Assembly: GCA_037833965.1 (NCBI GenBank)
Contig: AP031355.1
Location: forward strand, 4,985,501-5,049,500
Origin: Marchantia polymorpha subsp. ruderalis
Lineage: Eukaryota > Streptophyta > Marchantiopsida > Marchantiales > Marchantiaceae
Length of the DNA: 64,000 bases
Direction: 5' to 3'
Shown here one piece after another: positions 11,091 to 21,043 of this stretch. The notes below the pieces were generated by a model, which saw only the letters and a list, made by a program, of their open reading frames with translations, was not told the origin of the DNA and did not search any database. How positions within the stretch are numbered: position 1 is the first letter of the stretch; each line of letters starts with the position of its first letter. Made by a program: the position numbers and the translations under genes.

Positions 11091-12413
11091 TTGGAGGGAT
11101 CACATGTTCTCCGAGTGTGGGAGGACGGTAGGGTACGAGTAGTACCACATCCAGCCCAGAGAGCACGCATTGTGAGGCATGCTCATGAGGAGTTGGGACA
11201 TTTTGGAGTGAAGTGTACATACAGCTTACTCCTTGGTCAGTATTGGTGGCGTGGTATGCATACTCAGGTATAGCAGTTGGTATCACGTTGCATGGTTTGT
11301 GATCGAGTGAGGGCATCATTCAATGCTCCGACACCAGTGTTACATCCATTACCCATCAGGGGGTTGGGTTACCGTTGGAGTTTGGACTTTGCTGGACCAC
11401 TACCTATGACTATACGACATCATCGGTATGTGTTGGTGATGGTGGAGCATTTCTCCAAGTGGTTTGAGTTGGTGGCATTACCTGACAAGGCAAGTGAGGG
11501 AGTAGCGTATGCTTTTCTTGACAGAGTGCTTAGTCACTATGGTGCACCAGCTGAGGTGTTGACCGATCAGGGAACGGAGTTTCAGGTCTTGTGCGACAAG
11601 GCACTGATTGATCATCGGACCACGTCGCGAGATCATCCAGAGGCGGATGGTTTAGCTGAACGTGTTGTACAGACTGTGAAGAGGGCGTTGCGCAAGTATG
11701 GCCTGCAGAAAGGTCATCTTGGGGACTGGGATATCCAGTTACCGTGGTTGGCTATGGGATATCGGTTCAGTCGGCAGGCATCCTTGGCTTCCTTCTCACC
11801 ATATTTTCTATTGTACGGCCGAGATCCAGACTTGCCAACATCAATTCGTCGTGAGTGTAGCGAGGTGGTGAACCTTGATGACCCGAATATGTGGGTGAGA
11901 GTATGTTCTCAACGTGCAGAGCTCTTTTGGAGAGTTATGCCTGCAGCGTTTGAGAATCTTGCGATTGCTCAACATAAAGATACATTGCGGTATGCAACCA
12001 TTCGGGGAGGAGGTTATCGACCATCAATTTGTAGATTCCATGTGGGAGACTACGTCTATCTACAGCAGACTGCACCGACGACATTGGATGTGACGGCGGG
12101 ACGCACAATCTTGCGGCTGCGGGAGGTGTTACCTTTTGGAGTTCTCCTGTTGGAGGGTCGTGACGGCGTTGTTTGGAAGGATCATGTGCGCAATTGTGCG
12201 ACATGCCACCTCCCAAACGTAGATGGCACTATGGACCCAAGCTTAGCGATAGTACGTGCTGGCTTGAGATGCATGCTGTGTGGGTCGGCTGGTCAGGCGG
12301 CCCGTATGTTGGTGTGTGATAGGTGTTCTAGGGGATGGCACATGTTGTGCCTGACTCCGCCTATCTATGTTATTCCGGCTGGACGATGGGTTTGTCCTCG
12401 ATGTACTTCATAG
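11091..12413 (+). pseudogene. Integrase with C-terminal PHD finger (broken copy)
   Basis: The first part carries the HHCC zinc domain (HAHEELGHFGVK, then CMVCDRVR). The catalytic core follows from about 11370: WSLDFAGPLP, VLTDQGTEF and a Glu in the ADGLAERVVQTVKRA helix, giving the D-D-E order. After the core comes a C-terminal module ending near FHVGDYVYLQQ. The last 47 residues (12270-12410) are a PHD finger: CMLC, CDRC, WHMLC and CPRC supply all eight C4HC3 ligands, and LTPPIYVIPAGRWVCPRC is the usual PHD ending. PHD fingers read histone H3 tails, so the fusion may tether integration to chromatin marks (inference). The frame is broken at least once. Confidence 0.8.
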
Positions 12414-12572
12414 GGGTAGATGACTTGATCTTCACATGTTATGAATTGCAGATAGGCGACTAACGATGGGGCGACATAGCACCCGGCCTACTGGTTCGCG
12501 CACCCACGAAGGTGTATAGCATGTAGTTGTAGATAGAACTACCTGGGAGTCAGAGGGACCTGACCGCCAGCT

Positions 12573-12585
12573 AGGGGGGCGAGTT
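12573..12585 (+). other. Probable polypurine tract and 3' LTR start of the PHD element
   Basis: AGGGGGGCGAG is followed almost at once by TGTGACATTTGAG, about 160 bp after the integrase stop. Position and composition fit a polypurine tract and LTR terminus. I could not find a clearly matching LTR on the 5' side, so this is tentative. Confidence 0.4.
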
Positions 12586-12698
12586 GTGACATTTGAGTGT
12601 GTACTCTCTCGCGTCTTATATGTGTGTATGTGTGCGTATGTGTATGTGAGTAGCATGTCAGCGATGTAGAGTGTATGGCGATATGTATTCGCACGACA

Positions 12699-13211
12699 AG
12701 GGCCGAAGGCGGATATTCCGCCGATTGCAAAGTGCCTACACCGAAGGTGGATTTCCCAGCGGACTTCCCGCCGACGACGAACTCCTTCCGCCGAAGGCGT
12801 CCGTCTTCGCATCTTCCAACAGTCACAACTCCCTAAGTCCTCATCCGTTCCAGGCGTTCTTGATCTCGTTAGAACGAGCGTGTTGAGCTCTTTCCACCGA
12901 GACCCTTATCAAGTCAAGGTGTTGTGAATTGTATAAGCTCTGAAGGATTTTCGTAGCGCCAAAGGCGTATCGCTGAAGGCGGATTATGCGCCTTGCGCCG
13001 AAGGAGAACTCCTTCAGAATTGATCGTTCAGGTCGGAGCGCCTGTTCCGGACATTGCGCCCAACTGCTGGATACTACAAGATCATACGAGACCCGCGATT
13101 ATCCATCTTCACTCTATTTAAATGTACTGATCACCATTTACACGGCTGCTGTGAAACTGTTTTCCAAAATTGTTTTTATTTCCGCACAAAAACAAAAAGT
13201 GGGTTACCACA
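12699..13211 (-). mobile_element. LTR-A fragment, reverse orientation
   Basis: Contains the GCCGAAGGCGG-type leader, the fold-back module (12861-12905, degenerate) and the LTR terminus, ending AAGTGGGTTACCACA at 13211. The terminus variant (AACCCACTTTTTG) is the one used by the non-coding copy at 31095-33621. It lies between the PHD element and the LINE. The remainder of the LTR is absent. Confidence 0.8.
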
Positions 13212-14840
13212 AAGAGAGCGCGGTTTCAATCAAGTTTTCATCCCACATACAACATCATTGATCATATCTTGGCCTTGCGTGTTTTATGAAAGAAGTAGAA
13301 GGGCAATGCAAAAGCTTTGTTTTGCGAAACAAAGCTTTTGACACCGTACCTCGTGAACTATTATGGCAAATGTTGCAAGTAATTGGAATACCATTAGATC
13401 TTCTGACAATTGTGGCCACGTTATACCATTTTGTTAGAGCCAAGATCAAGACTTCTCAAACTGAAGAGGTTTTGAATACCATTGGAGTGATTCAAGGTAG
13501 TACTCTCTCTCCTACTCTATTTGGAGTTTTTATAGATGATATCGTAGAAAGGTTGGAGGCATGTGATAGTGAAGGTGTCAAGCTTGAAAACTTTGTTATC
13601 AAAGCTCTCTTGTATGCAAATGATATCATATTACTACCACGTGATTTAATTAGTTTACAGAAACATCTGTACACTTTGGCTAGCTTTCGTACCCAGAATC
13701 AGGCGAAAATAAATATGGAGAAGTCTAAAGTCATGATAGTGGGCACTAGATCCAAGTCTTACTTCTATTACATCTACAATTAGAAGAGGTGAAGAGTTAT
13801 ATATATCTAGGCATTGATTTTTCTAATGGTTATAGTTGGGCACTTTGCTTACAAAAGAGAATAGAAGGTGGTTACAAAGCTCTATATTCATTGTTAAATC
13901 GGTGTACAAGGTCTCATCTAGTGTCCTTGAGTCTTAGTAAATTTTATTCAGAAGCTTAGTGTTGCCGATAGTATTATATGGAACCCAAGTGTGGGGTTTT
14001 GGTTGTAAGAGAAACAAGTTGGGAGCGTGTGGAGAGGGTGTAGAAGATATTTCTACAAGAAGAATTGGATGTGTGAAACCAAATTCCATATGCTATTCTT
14101 CTTGCGGAAACAAGTTGTTTACTTCTAGAGGCCGAAGCTCTATACTTGACCATCATTTACATTAGATGTATGAACCCTCTTGATGCTTCTCGCCTTCCTC
14201 TTCAAGCCTTGAGTGTCACACGTGCCAAAGAACAGTTAGCGGATGTGATAACTTGGTCTTTGAGGTGGAATGTGACGGAACGCGATTGGAACTTGCAACC
14301 TATAGCACTACGTGAACGTCTAAATGAGGAGTTTCTGAACATTATTTAGAGCAAGCGCGGCACCAAGATGTAGTTTTATCAACTTCATGTGAATCCTATG
14401 CTTGTTTATTGTGAACATGATTACTTACTTGTAAGAATCTTTACGTACTTACGTCATATTATTGCTAGGCATAGATTTTGGTCTCATTGGCTTGGAATTG
14501 AGTAAGGACGTTGGCTTAATATTGATAGGACTGAACATATTTGTAGATTATGTGATGGTGGGCTCATTGAGGATGAAAAGCATGTATTAGATACTTGTTC
14601 TAAGTACAAAGACATTAGGCTTGCTCATAATATAGATGTGGAGAATTTATATTCTTTGTTATAGTTAGTTCCTTTTGATTTAGGTTGTTATATTAGGCAC
14701 ATTATTAGTTATTGTTCTAGTGCTCTTGGCATTAGCTAGGGATTAGATTATATTGTATTTTTCCTTGTTTGTGATTTTTGCTTGTGTTGTGTTTTTTAGC
14801 CTTTTGAACCTTTGAGTCCCTTGGGCTTAGTCTTTTACCA
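13212..14840 (+). mobile_element. Degraded LINE (non-LTR retrotransposon), 3' part
   Basis: Reverse transcriptase motifs are readable in 13286-13783: KAFDTVPRELLWQML, then VIQGSTLSPTLFGVFIDDI, then LLYANDIILL (the usual YADD box reads YAND). Downstream fragments match the post-RT region of plant LINEs (YLGIDF, LPIVLYGTQVWG). Near 14545-14620 there is a Cys/His motif (CRLCDGG ... KHVLDTC) of the type found at LINE C-termini. Many stops and frame changes run through the 3' half; the 5' end is cut by the LTR-A fragment. It ends near an AT microsatellite, with no clear target-site duplication. Clade is not assigned. Confidence 0.8.
13309..13340. repeat. Perfect 14-bp hairpin inside the LINE reverse transcriptase
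   Basis: CAAAAGCTTTGTTT (13309-13322), loop TGCG, AAACAAAGCTTTTG (13327-13340). The right arm belongs to the conserved KAFDTV codons, so the left arm is probably a secondary templated inversion that replaced the original sequence upstream. Confidence 0.85.
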
Positions 14841-14850
14841 TTTATCATTT

Positions 14851-14854
14851 ATAT

Positions 14855-14889
<35 letters not shown>
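14851..14889. repeat. (TA)n microsatellite
   Basis: An AT/TA run of about 39 bp lies just downstream of the LINE remnant. It may descend from the LINE tail or be an unrelated AT microsatellite. Confidence 0.85.
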
Positions 14890-14892
<3 letters not shown>

Positions 14893-16640
14893 TACATATA
14901 TATCTAATACAAGTATAATTCATCTATGAATGTTATATAGATATGCAACCTCCCTACATACATTAATATACACCTTTACAAGTACATTAATCTCCCATTT
15001 AAGTGAGCATTCCGATTAAGTTCTCATAATTTTCTTCAAAATGTCATAAATGATCATTTTGTGCAAATTTTGAACATTCTTGTGTTTGGAAATTAAATGT
15101 TCGTTGATGTTTCGGTTGATCTATTTTGGTAGTAGTAAGAAACAACTAACCAGTATGTATCATACTGTTTTTGTTTTCTGAAAATATTGGGCAATAAACA
15201 CGCAAGTTGGTCTAAGGGTTTGAGTAAAACATGATAGGATTTGTTGACTTAAGCTCACTCTTTGATAAGCATCAACTTTTTCAACCCTCGTCTTCTTATG
15301 ATTGATTTAGGCAAAATTGATAAACTTAATGCAATACTTTTTTGCTTTTGCAATTGCGGAATAGGCAAATTAGCCCTATGCATGTCAATCCAAATGTAAA
15401 GCATTTCTTTCAACTAAAAAATAACCAACAAGATTGAAAAACATTTCTTTAGGTTCAAATATGTAGTCAGATCTTTTTTGGATTCTGCTCCCGGTTGTCT
15501 CGTACATTTATTTCAGCTGTTTCACTAACATTGTAATAGCGAGCTAGAGCGCTTTTATTGGAAGCATAGATGTTGTTCAACTTATATCATATTGAAAATT
15601 CATTTAGTAGTTTAGTTTTGGTTTCTTCAGTATTACAATTGATTCGTAAAAAGAATGTGTCAGAATAAATCTGAAGACCTGACCAGAAACTTTTTCTATA
15701 ATTGTTGTTATAATTTTAAATTGAGAAAAATGTCTAAAAATTATATGTGAATCTCTTATAAGTTTCCTAATAATTGTTGGTAGGTTTATCCTATGCCACA
15801 TCTGAGGAGAAGAGAACCTGGATAACTATTCCCTGTTCCCTAACCGGAAGTAAAATGAGACTATATATATAGTCTGCACATTACTCCCAGATCAAGTTGC
15901 GAACTTAGTCGGGAGATTACATTATATCCCCTTTACTTGGGTACATTTTGTAGACAAGTGTGGGGTACAAGTTTAGCTGATGCCGATTTGGGATGGATGC
16001 GTCACTCCCTCCATGTTACACATAAGATCTACAAGCATCACATTTGTGACAGTTGCATGGTTATAAGGACCGAGTGTAGGTCTAACGCGATACTAGTTCT
16101 CCAGATTACAAATTCTCTTCCGGCTCACCAGTTCCCCTAGAAACTCTTGAACCCCTTTCGGGCTCTTATTTTTCTTTGATCTCTCCGGAACGTAAAACAC
16201 TATAAACAAGACAAGATCCTTCACTAGCTCCCTCACCCTCACCGCTCGTCACGCAAGGATTCATCCGCAACCTAGAAATTATGATAAATTCAAAGAAAAT
16301 TTCCAGGCATATGTTACGAGATCAAATTATTAGTTTCCGTCTGGTGGAAACCCATATCCAAGCTGATATCGTCGATGTTGACAGCTACGGAAGTCCCATG
16401 CAGACCAGACTTCAATAAGGGAGACGCAGGAGATTCTGAAACAAAGATTCTGAGGCGACAATGTTCCAGTGATCGGACGAAGTCCAGGACATTTTATCAA
16501 GTATTATGGTAGATTATTTGACTGCAAAGCAAGCGTCTACGTCCAAAACATTGTAACTGCATTGTGATATCTGAATTGAATCTCACTTTAATTTACCTTA
16601 GATGGTGTTTTGGCAGCTCATTATGATTTTAGAATGTAAA
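14890..16640. other. AT-rich stretch with no recognised feature
   Basis: I see no ORF with a recognisable motif, no RNA gene and no clear repeat. The composition matches the 57-64 kb flank and differs sharply from the GC-rich LTRs. Confidence 0.5.
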
Positions 16641-17530
16641 GATTCTCCAATGTGTCCGTCTATATCAAACATTATTAAATGGTTGGTATAGACGGGCACA
16701 AACTCTACTTTCATCATTCAATTGCAAACTTTAACATTGATATTTAGACAGAAGTTCATCCAAAGATGAAATATAAACTCTTGAATGGTTATACTCTCCC
16801 TTATAAAGATCCTTCAAACACATACACGAAGATTAGATCTTCTCTCCATCATCCAATCCCCTTCTAGTGGGGTTTGGATGATGAACATGACGGATATACC
16901 TAACGAACACACAGATTGATGACGTGTTGTACCCAACTAACACACTAACTAGCACACGGATTGCTCACGTGTCACTATAGATATTTTACTATCATCTACT
17001 CAACTTAATCTTGTTTAATTTCTACTTCAGTCTTTAACTAACTCAAGATAGTCACAAATCTTCCTCCTTGTAAGATTTAACGTCCTTGTTGCACATGCAT
17101 TCAAACTCTTGAACTATCAAATATGCATTTGCTAAATTTTTAGCTAGTTTCCAGGTTGATTTATATGATGGTTAGTCTTTTCATTGAATCAAATAATTTA
17201 CTTTGGAATATTTTTAACCTCAAATACTTTTCTTGAATATCTTTTCTATTTCAAATTCTTCATGATCAGCTATCAGGGTTGGAAGAGGAGCTGATGCTCC
17301 CTAACTGATGAATAGTTTTGATTGTGGTCTATGTTTTTTCAATCGTGATACATGAAACACTAGATGTATTTTCATATATGATGTAAATTTTAACTTGTAT
17401 GACACTTCATCAACACTCTTCAAAATAAAAAATGGAACAATAAATCTAGGGTTCAACTAGGTTGTTCTAACAAAAGAAAAATTCATTGTAGATAATCAAA
17501 TCTAATCTACTAGCTCAAAAATCAACTCTC
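16640..17530 (-). mobile_element. Chromovirus fossil: integrase C-terminus, chromodomain and probable 3' LTR
   Basis: On the minus strand, 17340-17460 encodes a module of the form VPFFILKSVDEVSYKL ... MKIHLVFHVSRLK, the typical end of a chromovirus integrase. It is followed at 17102-17270 by chromodomain-like pieces (EEFEIEKIF, STWKLAKNLANA, IVQEFE). About 120 bp further (minus sense) a TGACACGTGAGC terminus near 16978 and a TATA-like TTTATAAGG near 16800 suggest the 3' LTR. The copy is heavily broken, AT-shifted and old. It is cut on its upstream side by the LTR-D fragment. The family is the chromodomain branch of Ty3/gypsy (Tekay/CRM/Reina-like; lineage not resolved). Confidence 0.65.
16651..16700. 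repeat. Imperfect 16-bp fold-back
   Basis: TGTGTCCGTCTATATC and GGTATAGACGGGCACA pair at 14 of 16 positions across an 18-base loop. It lies at the probable U5 end of the chromovirus LTR. It may be a local palindrome or a small fold-back insertion. Confidence 0.55.
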
Positions 17531-17544
17531 TACAATGAAGTAGC

Positions 17545-18411
17545 GGAAGAAGCTCACGGAGGATCTCGATTCTAAGCAAGCTCAGAATCGCATCTTGTCA
17601 GAGGAGCTCGTGCAACAGACACGGTTACTATAGCAGTGTCAGAGCGCACGTCAAGCCGATGAAGAGTTAATTCGTCACCTGCAATCGCAGTGCGGCGAAT
17701 TGAGAGCGCAGCGTGCGGAGGCAGAGCTGCAGCTAGTAGAGATTGAAGGCGATCGCCGGCGTGCGACAGATCGCACGTTGAAGGAGTTGGCAGAGCGAGT
17801 GAACCGCTGCCTCATAGGTTATACTCACTGGGAAGTGGCTGCGCAAGAGAGAATCACACTGCGCGGATTAGAGATTCGTGCGGCGGAATTGATGTCGGGT
17901 GACAGTTGGAGTCGGCGGCGGGTCGCGAGGAGGTTAGACGCTTTTCTGACGAGTTGCGACGAATTGAGAGCGCAGCGTGCGGAGGCAGAGTTGGAGCTGG
18001 TAGTAGTTGAAGACGATCGCCGGCGGGAGGCAGATCGCACGCGAGAAGAGTTGGTGGAACGAGTAAACCACTGTCTCAGAAGTTACACTATCTGGGAAGT
18101 GGCTGCACAGGAGAAAATCACATTACGCGAGTTAGAGATTCGTGCGGCGGGCTTGATGTCGGGTGACAGTCGGAGCCGACGGCGAATGGCGAAGCGATTA
18201 GATGCCTTCTTGGCAAGGTCACGGGACGCCATTGCGAACCTTGAGGCGGAGGTGACTGCGGTGTTGAGGCGGCTGGGGTTGCGCAGTCTAGCCGAAGACT
18301 GGTCGGGTAGGGAGTTAGCGCGCGGCAGTCCGTCGCGCACGAGACACAGTAGATGACCTGCAGCGACCTGTAGTGTAGTACAGTGTACTGCAGCGTAGTG
18401 TAGTGTAGAGT
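17545..18411 (+). mobile_element. LTR-D fragment (diverged relative of LTR-A)
   Basis: Carries the C-terminal coiled-coil third of the U3 reading frame and the GTAGTGTAG-rich stretch that follows the stop codon in LTR-A. It ends where element C begins (18412). It differs from A and B in sequence and has an internal duplication, so I treat it as a third, older family or a diverged member. It is the outermost layer of the insertion stack. Confidence 0.75.
17700..18356 (+). pseudogene. LTR-D U3 protein, C-terminal part with duplicated coiled coil
   Basis: 218 readable codons matching residues about 890-1010 of the LTR-A protein, ending with the LGLRSLAEDWSGREL block. Unlike A and B, the segment from LRAQRAEAEL through RRLDAFL occurs twice in tandem (about 17698-17955 and 17962-18213). 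The two copies have drifted apart, so the duplication is not recent. The coiled-coil heptad pattern carries on across the duplication. N-terminal parts are absent. Confidence 0.7.
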
Positions 18412-18684
18412 TGTGAGCACAAAACTGTGCTCACATGTCTTTTTACCCTTATGAGAGTTAAAATTTTGGATTTAAGCTCTTGCAAAATTATGCTTGGGGT
18501 TTTCTGAAAGTTTCTGCAAGATTAGGAGTTGGTGTGATGGTTAGGGGGCAAAAGGTGCGGAAGGAGGCCTTCGGGGCAAGGTCTTCGGCGAAGTGCCTTC
18601 GGTGAAGTCCCTTCGGGGAAAGGCCTTCGGCGAAGCAGTGAAACTCTCATAACGTTTTCAATGTGTAACGCCTGGACTCAGTTA

Positions 18685-18728
18685 GGGTCTCGTTGAAAAG
18701 AGCTCAACATGGTCGTTTCAACGAGCCC
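18685..18728 (+). repeat. Fold-back module in the LTR of element C
   Basis: GGGTCTCGTTGAAA (18685-18698) pairs with TTTCAACGAGCCC (18716-18728), with one bulged T. In LTR-A the same stem reads CTCGTTGGAA/TTCCAACGAG. The change from G-C to A-T is made on both sides, so pairing is kept. Confidence 0.8.
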
Positions 18729-19245
18729 AAGAACGTTTCAAACGAAGCAGGGATCTGTGAGTTATGAGCCTCGGGGGTGACTGTTATAGATAGGCAAGGG
18801 TGCGGAAGAGTGTCTTCGGCGGGGGGATGCCTTCGGCGGTGCGCGGAAGAAGATTTCGGTCGGCGGATGTTGACGTGGTCATGAATAAAGACTGTACAGG
18901 TGTGGCAGTGGCGGCGGCGTGAAGTCAAGCGTGGGAAATAGGACGGCGGAGCATAAAGTCGCACATGGGAACCAGGCCGTTGCCCATCTTCGCGGGAACG
19001 GCATTCACGCGGCCTGCGGGCAACTCGGCCCTTGGACGTTGGAGAGGATTAATTCGGCCTGCGAGCTGGATCGTGTGGTGTGCCATTGTGCGGAGACGCT
19101 GGTGGGATCGGTAGGAGGAATAGAGTGTGGATGTGGGTGATTTTCGCAGGGAAGTGGTGAGAATTAGAAGGGGAGTGTGGAGAGTTCGAAGTAGGTGGAA
19201 GCAAACTCTCGTGGGTGGAGAGTCGTATCTGAGAGTGAAATTAAA

Positions 19246-19410
19246 TTGGGATTTGAGATTGAAGTGTAAAATCCGTGAGTGGCATCTGAGATTGAAGTGT
19301 AAAATCTGTGAGTGGGAGCTGAGATCGAAGTGGAAAATCTGTGAGTGGGAGCTGAGATCGAAGTGGAAAATCTGTGAGTGGAAGCTGAAATCAGAGTGGA
19401 AGATCTGAGA
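19246..19410 (+). repeat. 33-bp minisatellite in the LTR of element C
   Basis: About five imperfect units of 33 bp based on GAAGTGGAAAATCTGTGAG plus a GTGGGAGCTGAGATC segment. The two central units are nearly identical and the outer ones have drifted, as expected of slippage growth from the centre. In one frame each unit would encode 11 residues, but there is no evidence that it is translated. Confidence 0.85.
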
Positions 19411-19866
19411 ATGGGAGCTGAGAGTGAAGTGAAATCTTAGACTGAAATCTGACAGTCGGGATCTGAATTTGAAACTGAAAAGGGAGTGTGGAATCTGAGA
19501 GAGGAATCTAGTGGGGTCTAAAGGTGGAAGCTGAGAAATCGACACTGAAATCTGAGTAGGAATTGGGAGTGGGACTCGAAGCTAGGATAGACCACAGCGG
19601 CTGTGGTATTGAGAAAGTCACCCAGAGTTGGGTTAGATCTTTATGTAACAAAGAGCTTGTCTGCTGCTCTTGTGGAAATAGCAGACAGCAAGTTATTATT
19701 TTCAGTTCTGGATAATTTGTCTGTGAAAGAGCAAGTGTTTAGGATCTCGTTGTCTTGGGTACACTTAGAGCACATGGCTTGTGTTCAGCGAAGTTAGATT
19801 ATGGGAGCTCGAACCTCCACCTGGACTACAAACGCTGAAGGGTGGGAAGGTTCGGCTCACATAAAA

Positions 19867-19884
19867 TGGTGCGTCTACCGGGAG
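19867..19884 (+). other. Primer-binding-like site of element C
   Basis: TGGTGCGTCTACCGGGAG starts five bases after the LTR end. The TGG start (complement of a tRNA CCA end) and position fit a minus-strand primer site. I do not recognise which tRNA it would pair with. Confidence 0.5.
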
Positions 19885-19897
19885 CCTGATCTTGTAA

Positions 19898-20359
19898 ATG
19901 CAGAATAGGACTAGGTCGCACAAACCAAACCTAGAGTCAGGACTGGAGAAACCCGTTCGCAGTAGGAAGAAACCTGAGAATAAGGAAATCAAGGAAGAAA
20001 TTAAACTTGAGATATTTCTGAATGTGGACCTTGTTGATGAGTCTTTGTTAGAAGCTTTAGAGAAAACTAGCAACCTTGAGGAGAGTGGTCACTCTACAAG
20101 CGTAGGTTGTCAAACGTCTGCTAAGATTTACTCTAGGAGAAAAGTGATTGTAGAACTTGACAGTGAGAAGTCGGTTGAGGAATCTGCTAGCATGGCTGAC
20201 GATGGAGGGAGAGCAGGCCCTCCTCCTAGTCCTTCCATAGACCCACTCGTGAGGCCAAGAGGCCTTCCTATTAAGGTTCCACAGAATTTGGCAGCTGTGG
20301 TCATGCCACCCAATCTGCCTAAGCTCTATGGGACGAAGGATGAGGATCCTTCAAGGCAC
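19898..20359 (+). CDS. Element C gag, N-terminal part (fossil, interrupted)
   Basis: An acidic, Lys/Glu-rich leader is followed by MADDGGRAGPPPSPS and NLPKLYGTKDEDPSRH, the usual start of a plant gypsy gag just before the capsid core. It is interrupted at 20360 by solo LTR B1, and the gag resumes at 48010. The 5-bp duplication GGCAC (20355-20359 and 48010-48014) shows the two sides were once adjacent. Confidence 0.8.
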
Positions 20360-20456
20360 TGTAATAACCCACCAAAGGCTAAAACTGCAGTATGGTGGTA
20401 AAAAGATCAAACCCACAGGGACACAGGCAACACACAGAGTAAAAGTGTCACGTTTA
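20360..20456 (-). mobile_element. LTR-B copy B1, left piece
   Basis: Begins TGTAATAACCCACCAAAGG, the LTR-B end in reverse orientation, directly after target copy GGCAC. After 97 bp it is interrupted by element A1; the remainder lies at 43240-48009. The match to the end of B2 (53303-53399) is near perfect. Confidence 0.93.
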
Positions 20457-20768
20457 TGTGGTACCCCACTTTTGGTAATTTTGAGGAAATTAAAACATTT
20501 TTGGAAAAAAACTGTACCCTAGCAGCATTGTAAATAGCCTTCGGTACATCAAAACAGAGTGAATCCGGAAGATCGCGGGGATTCTCGAGGGATCTTGTAG
20601 AATCTAGGATTTGGGGTGCAGCAGTAAGGATGGGCACCACCCTCCCTTCGAGCTCTGCAGTTAGGATCCCTGCGGCGCAAGGCGCAAAACCCGCCTTCGG
20701 AGGTTGCGTCCGCGGCGGTAGGGAAATCCTTCATAATTAGGTCAACCCTCGGGCGCCTTGACCGAGTT

Positions 20769-20812
20769 AGGGTCTCGTTGGAAAGAGCTTGACGCACTGA
20801 TTCCAACGAGTC
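20769..20812 (+). repeat. Fold-back module in the A1 5' LTR
   Basis: GGGTCTCGTTGGAA pairs with TTCCAACGAGTCC across a 17-base loop (AGAGCTTGACGCACTGA). Further out, the TTATCA at the end of the module stands for one outer arm. The same module recurs at 2293, 3358, 12861, 18685, 32559, 33033, 33329, 47560, 54837 and 56652. Confidence 0.85.
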
Positions 20813-20966
20813 CAAGAACGCTTGGAACGGATGAGGACTTAGGGAGTTATCACTATTGGAAGATACGTAGACGTTCGCCTTCGGCGGAAGGAGTTCGCCA
20901 CCGGCGGGAATTCCGCCTACGCGGAAGGGGGATCAAGTTTTGTCCTATGCGCGGACGAAGGAAGTT

Positions 20967-21043
20967 CGCCTGTGCACAGGCGAAGTAGGGTTTGGGGAGG
21001 CGCGAAGTCCGCCTACGCACAGGCGTTCGCCTGTGCACAGGCG
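20967..21043. repeat. Pair of 16-bp palindromes CGCCTGTGCACAGGCG
   Basis: Exact copies of the self-complementary 16-mer lie at 20967-20982 and 21028-21043, with near copies at 21010-21025, 21329-21345 and 21345-21359. It also occurs in the coding linker (for example 5674-5689). Spacing is irregular and the intervening DNA is not repeated, so this is not an array. Confidence 0.85.

Larger units (their letters stand above)
9600..12698 (+). mobile_element. Broken Ty3/gypsy-like element with a PHD-finger integrase
   Basis: Recognisable parts in order are a TATA-like stretch near 9600, a gag-like frame (10257-10781), an integrase frame (11091-12413), and a purine run followed by a TG terminus (12573-12585) that probably opens the 3' LTR. 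I do not recognise protease, reverse transcriptase or RNase H between gag and integrase, so the copy is incomplete and broken. The 5' LTR limits are not resolved. Its right end is cut by an LTR-A fragment at 12699. It is only moderately decayed, so it is probably of middle age relative to the rest of the window. Confidence 0.7.
18412..19861 (+). mobile_element. 5' LTR of element C (1.45 kb)
   Basis: Bounded by TGTGAGCAC at 18412 and GGCTCACA at 19861, a 7-bp inverted terminus (TGTGAGC/GCTCACA), and followed five bases later by a TGG-starting primer-binding-like site. It contains the fold-back module (18685-18728), CTTCGG-rich stretches and a 33-bp minisatellite. It carries no U3 reading frame and is otherwise unlike LTR-A and LTR-B. 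It was inserted into LTR-D. Confidence 0.65.

Noticed and set aside
14890-16640. tRNA or snRNA genes in the AT-rich interval
   Set aside because: No cloverleaf with A and B boxes and no conserved snRNA promoter element was seen by eye; a tRNAscan-SE run would settle it.
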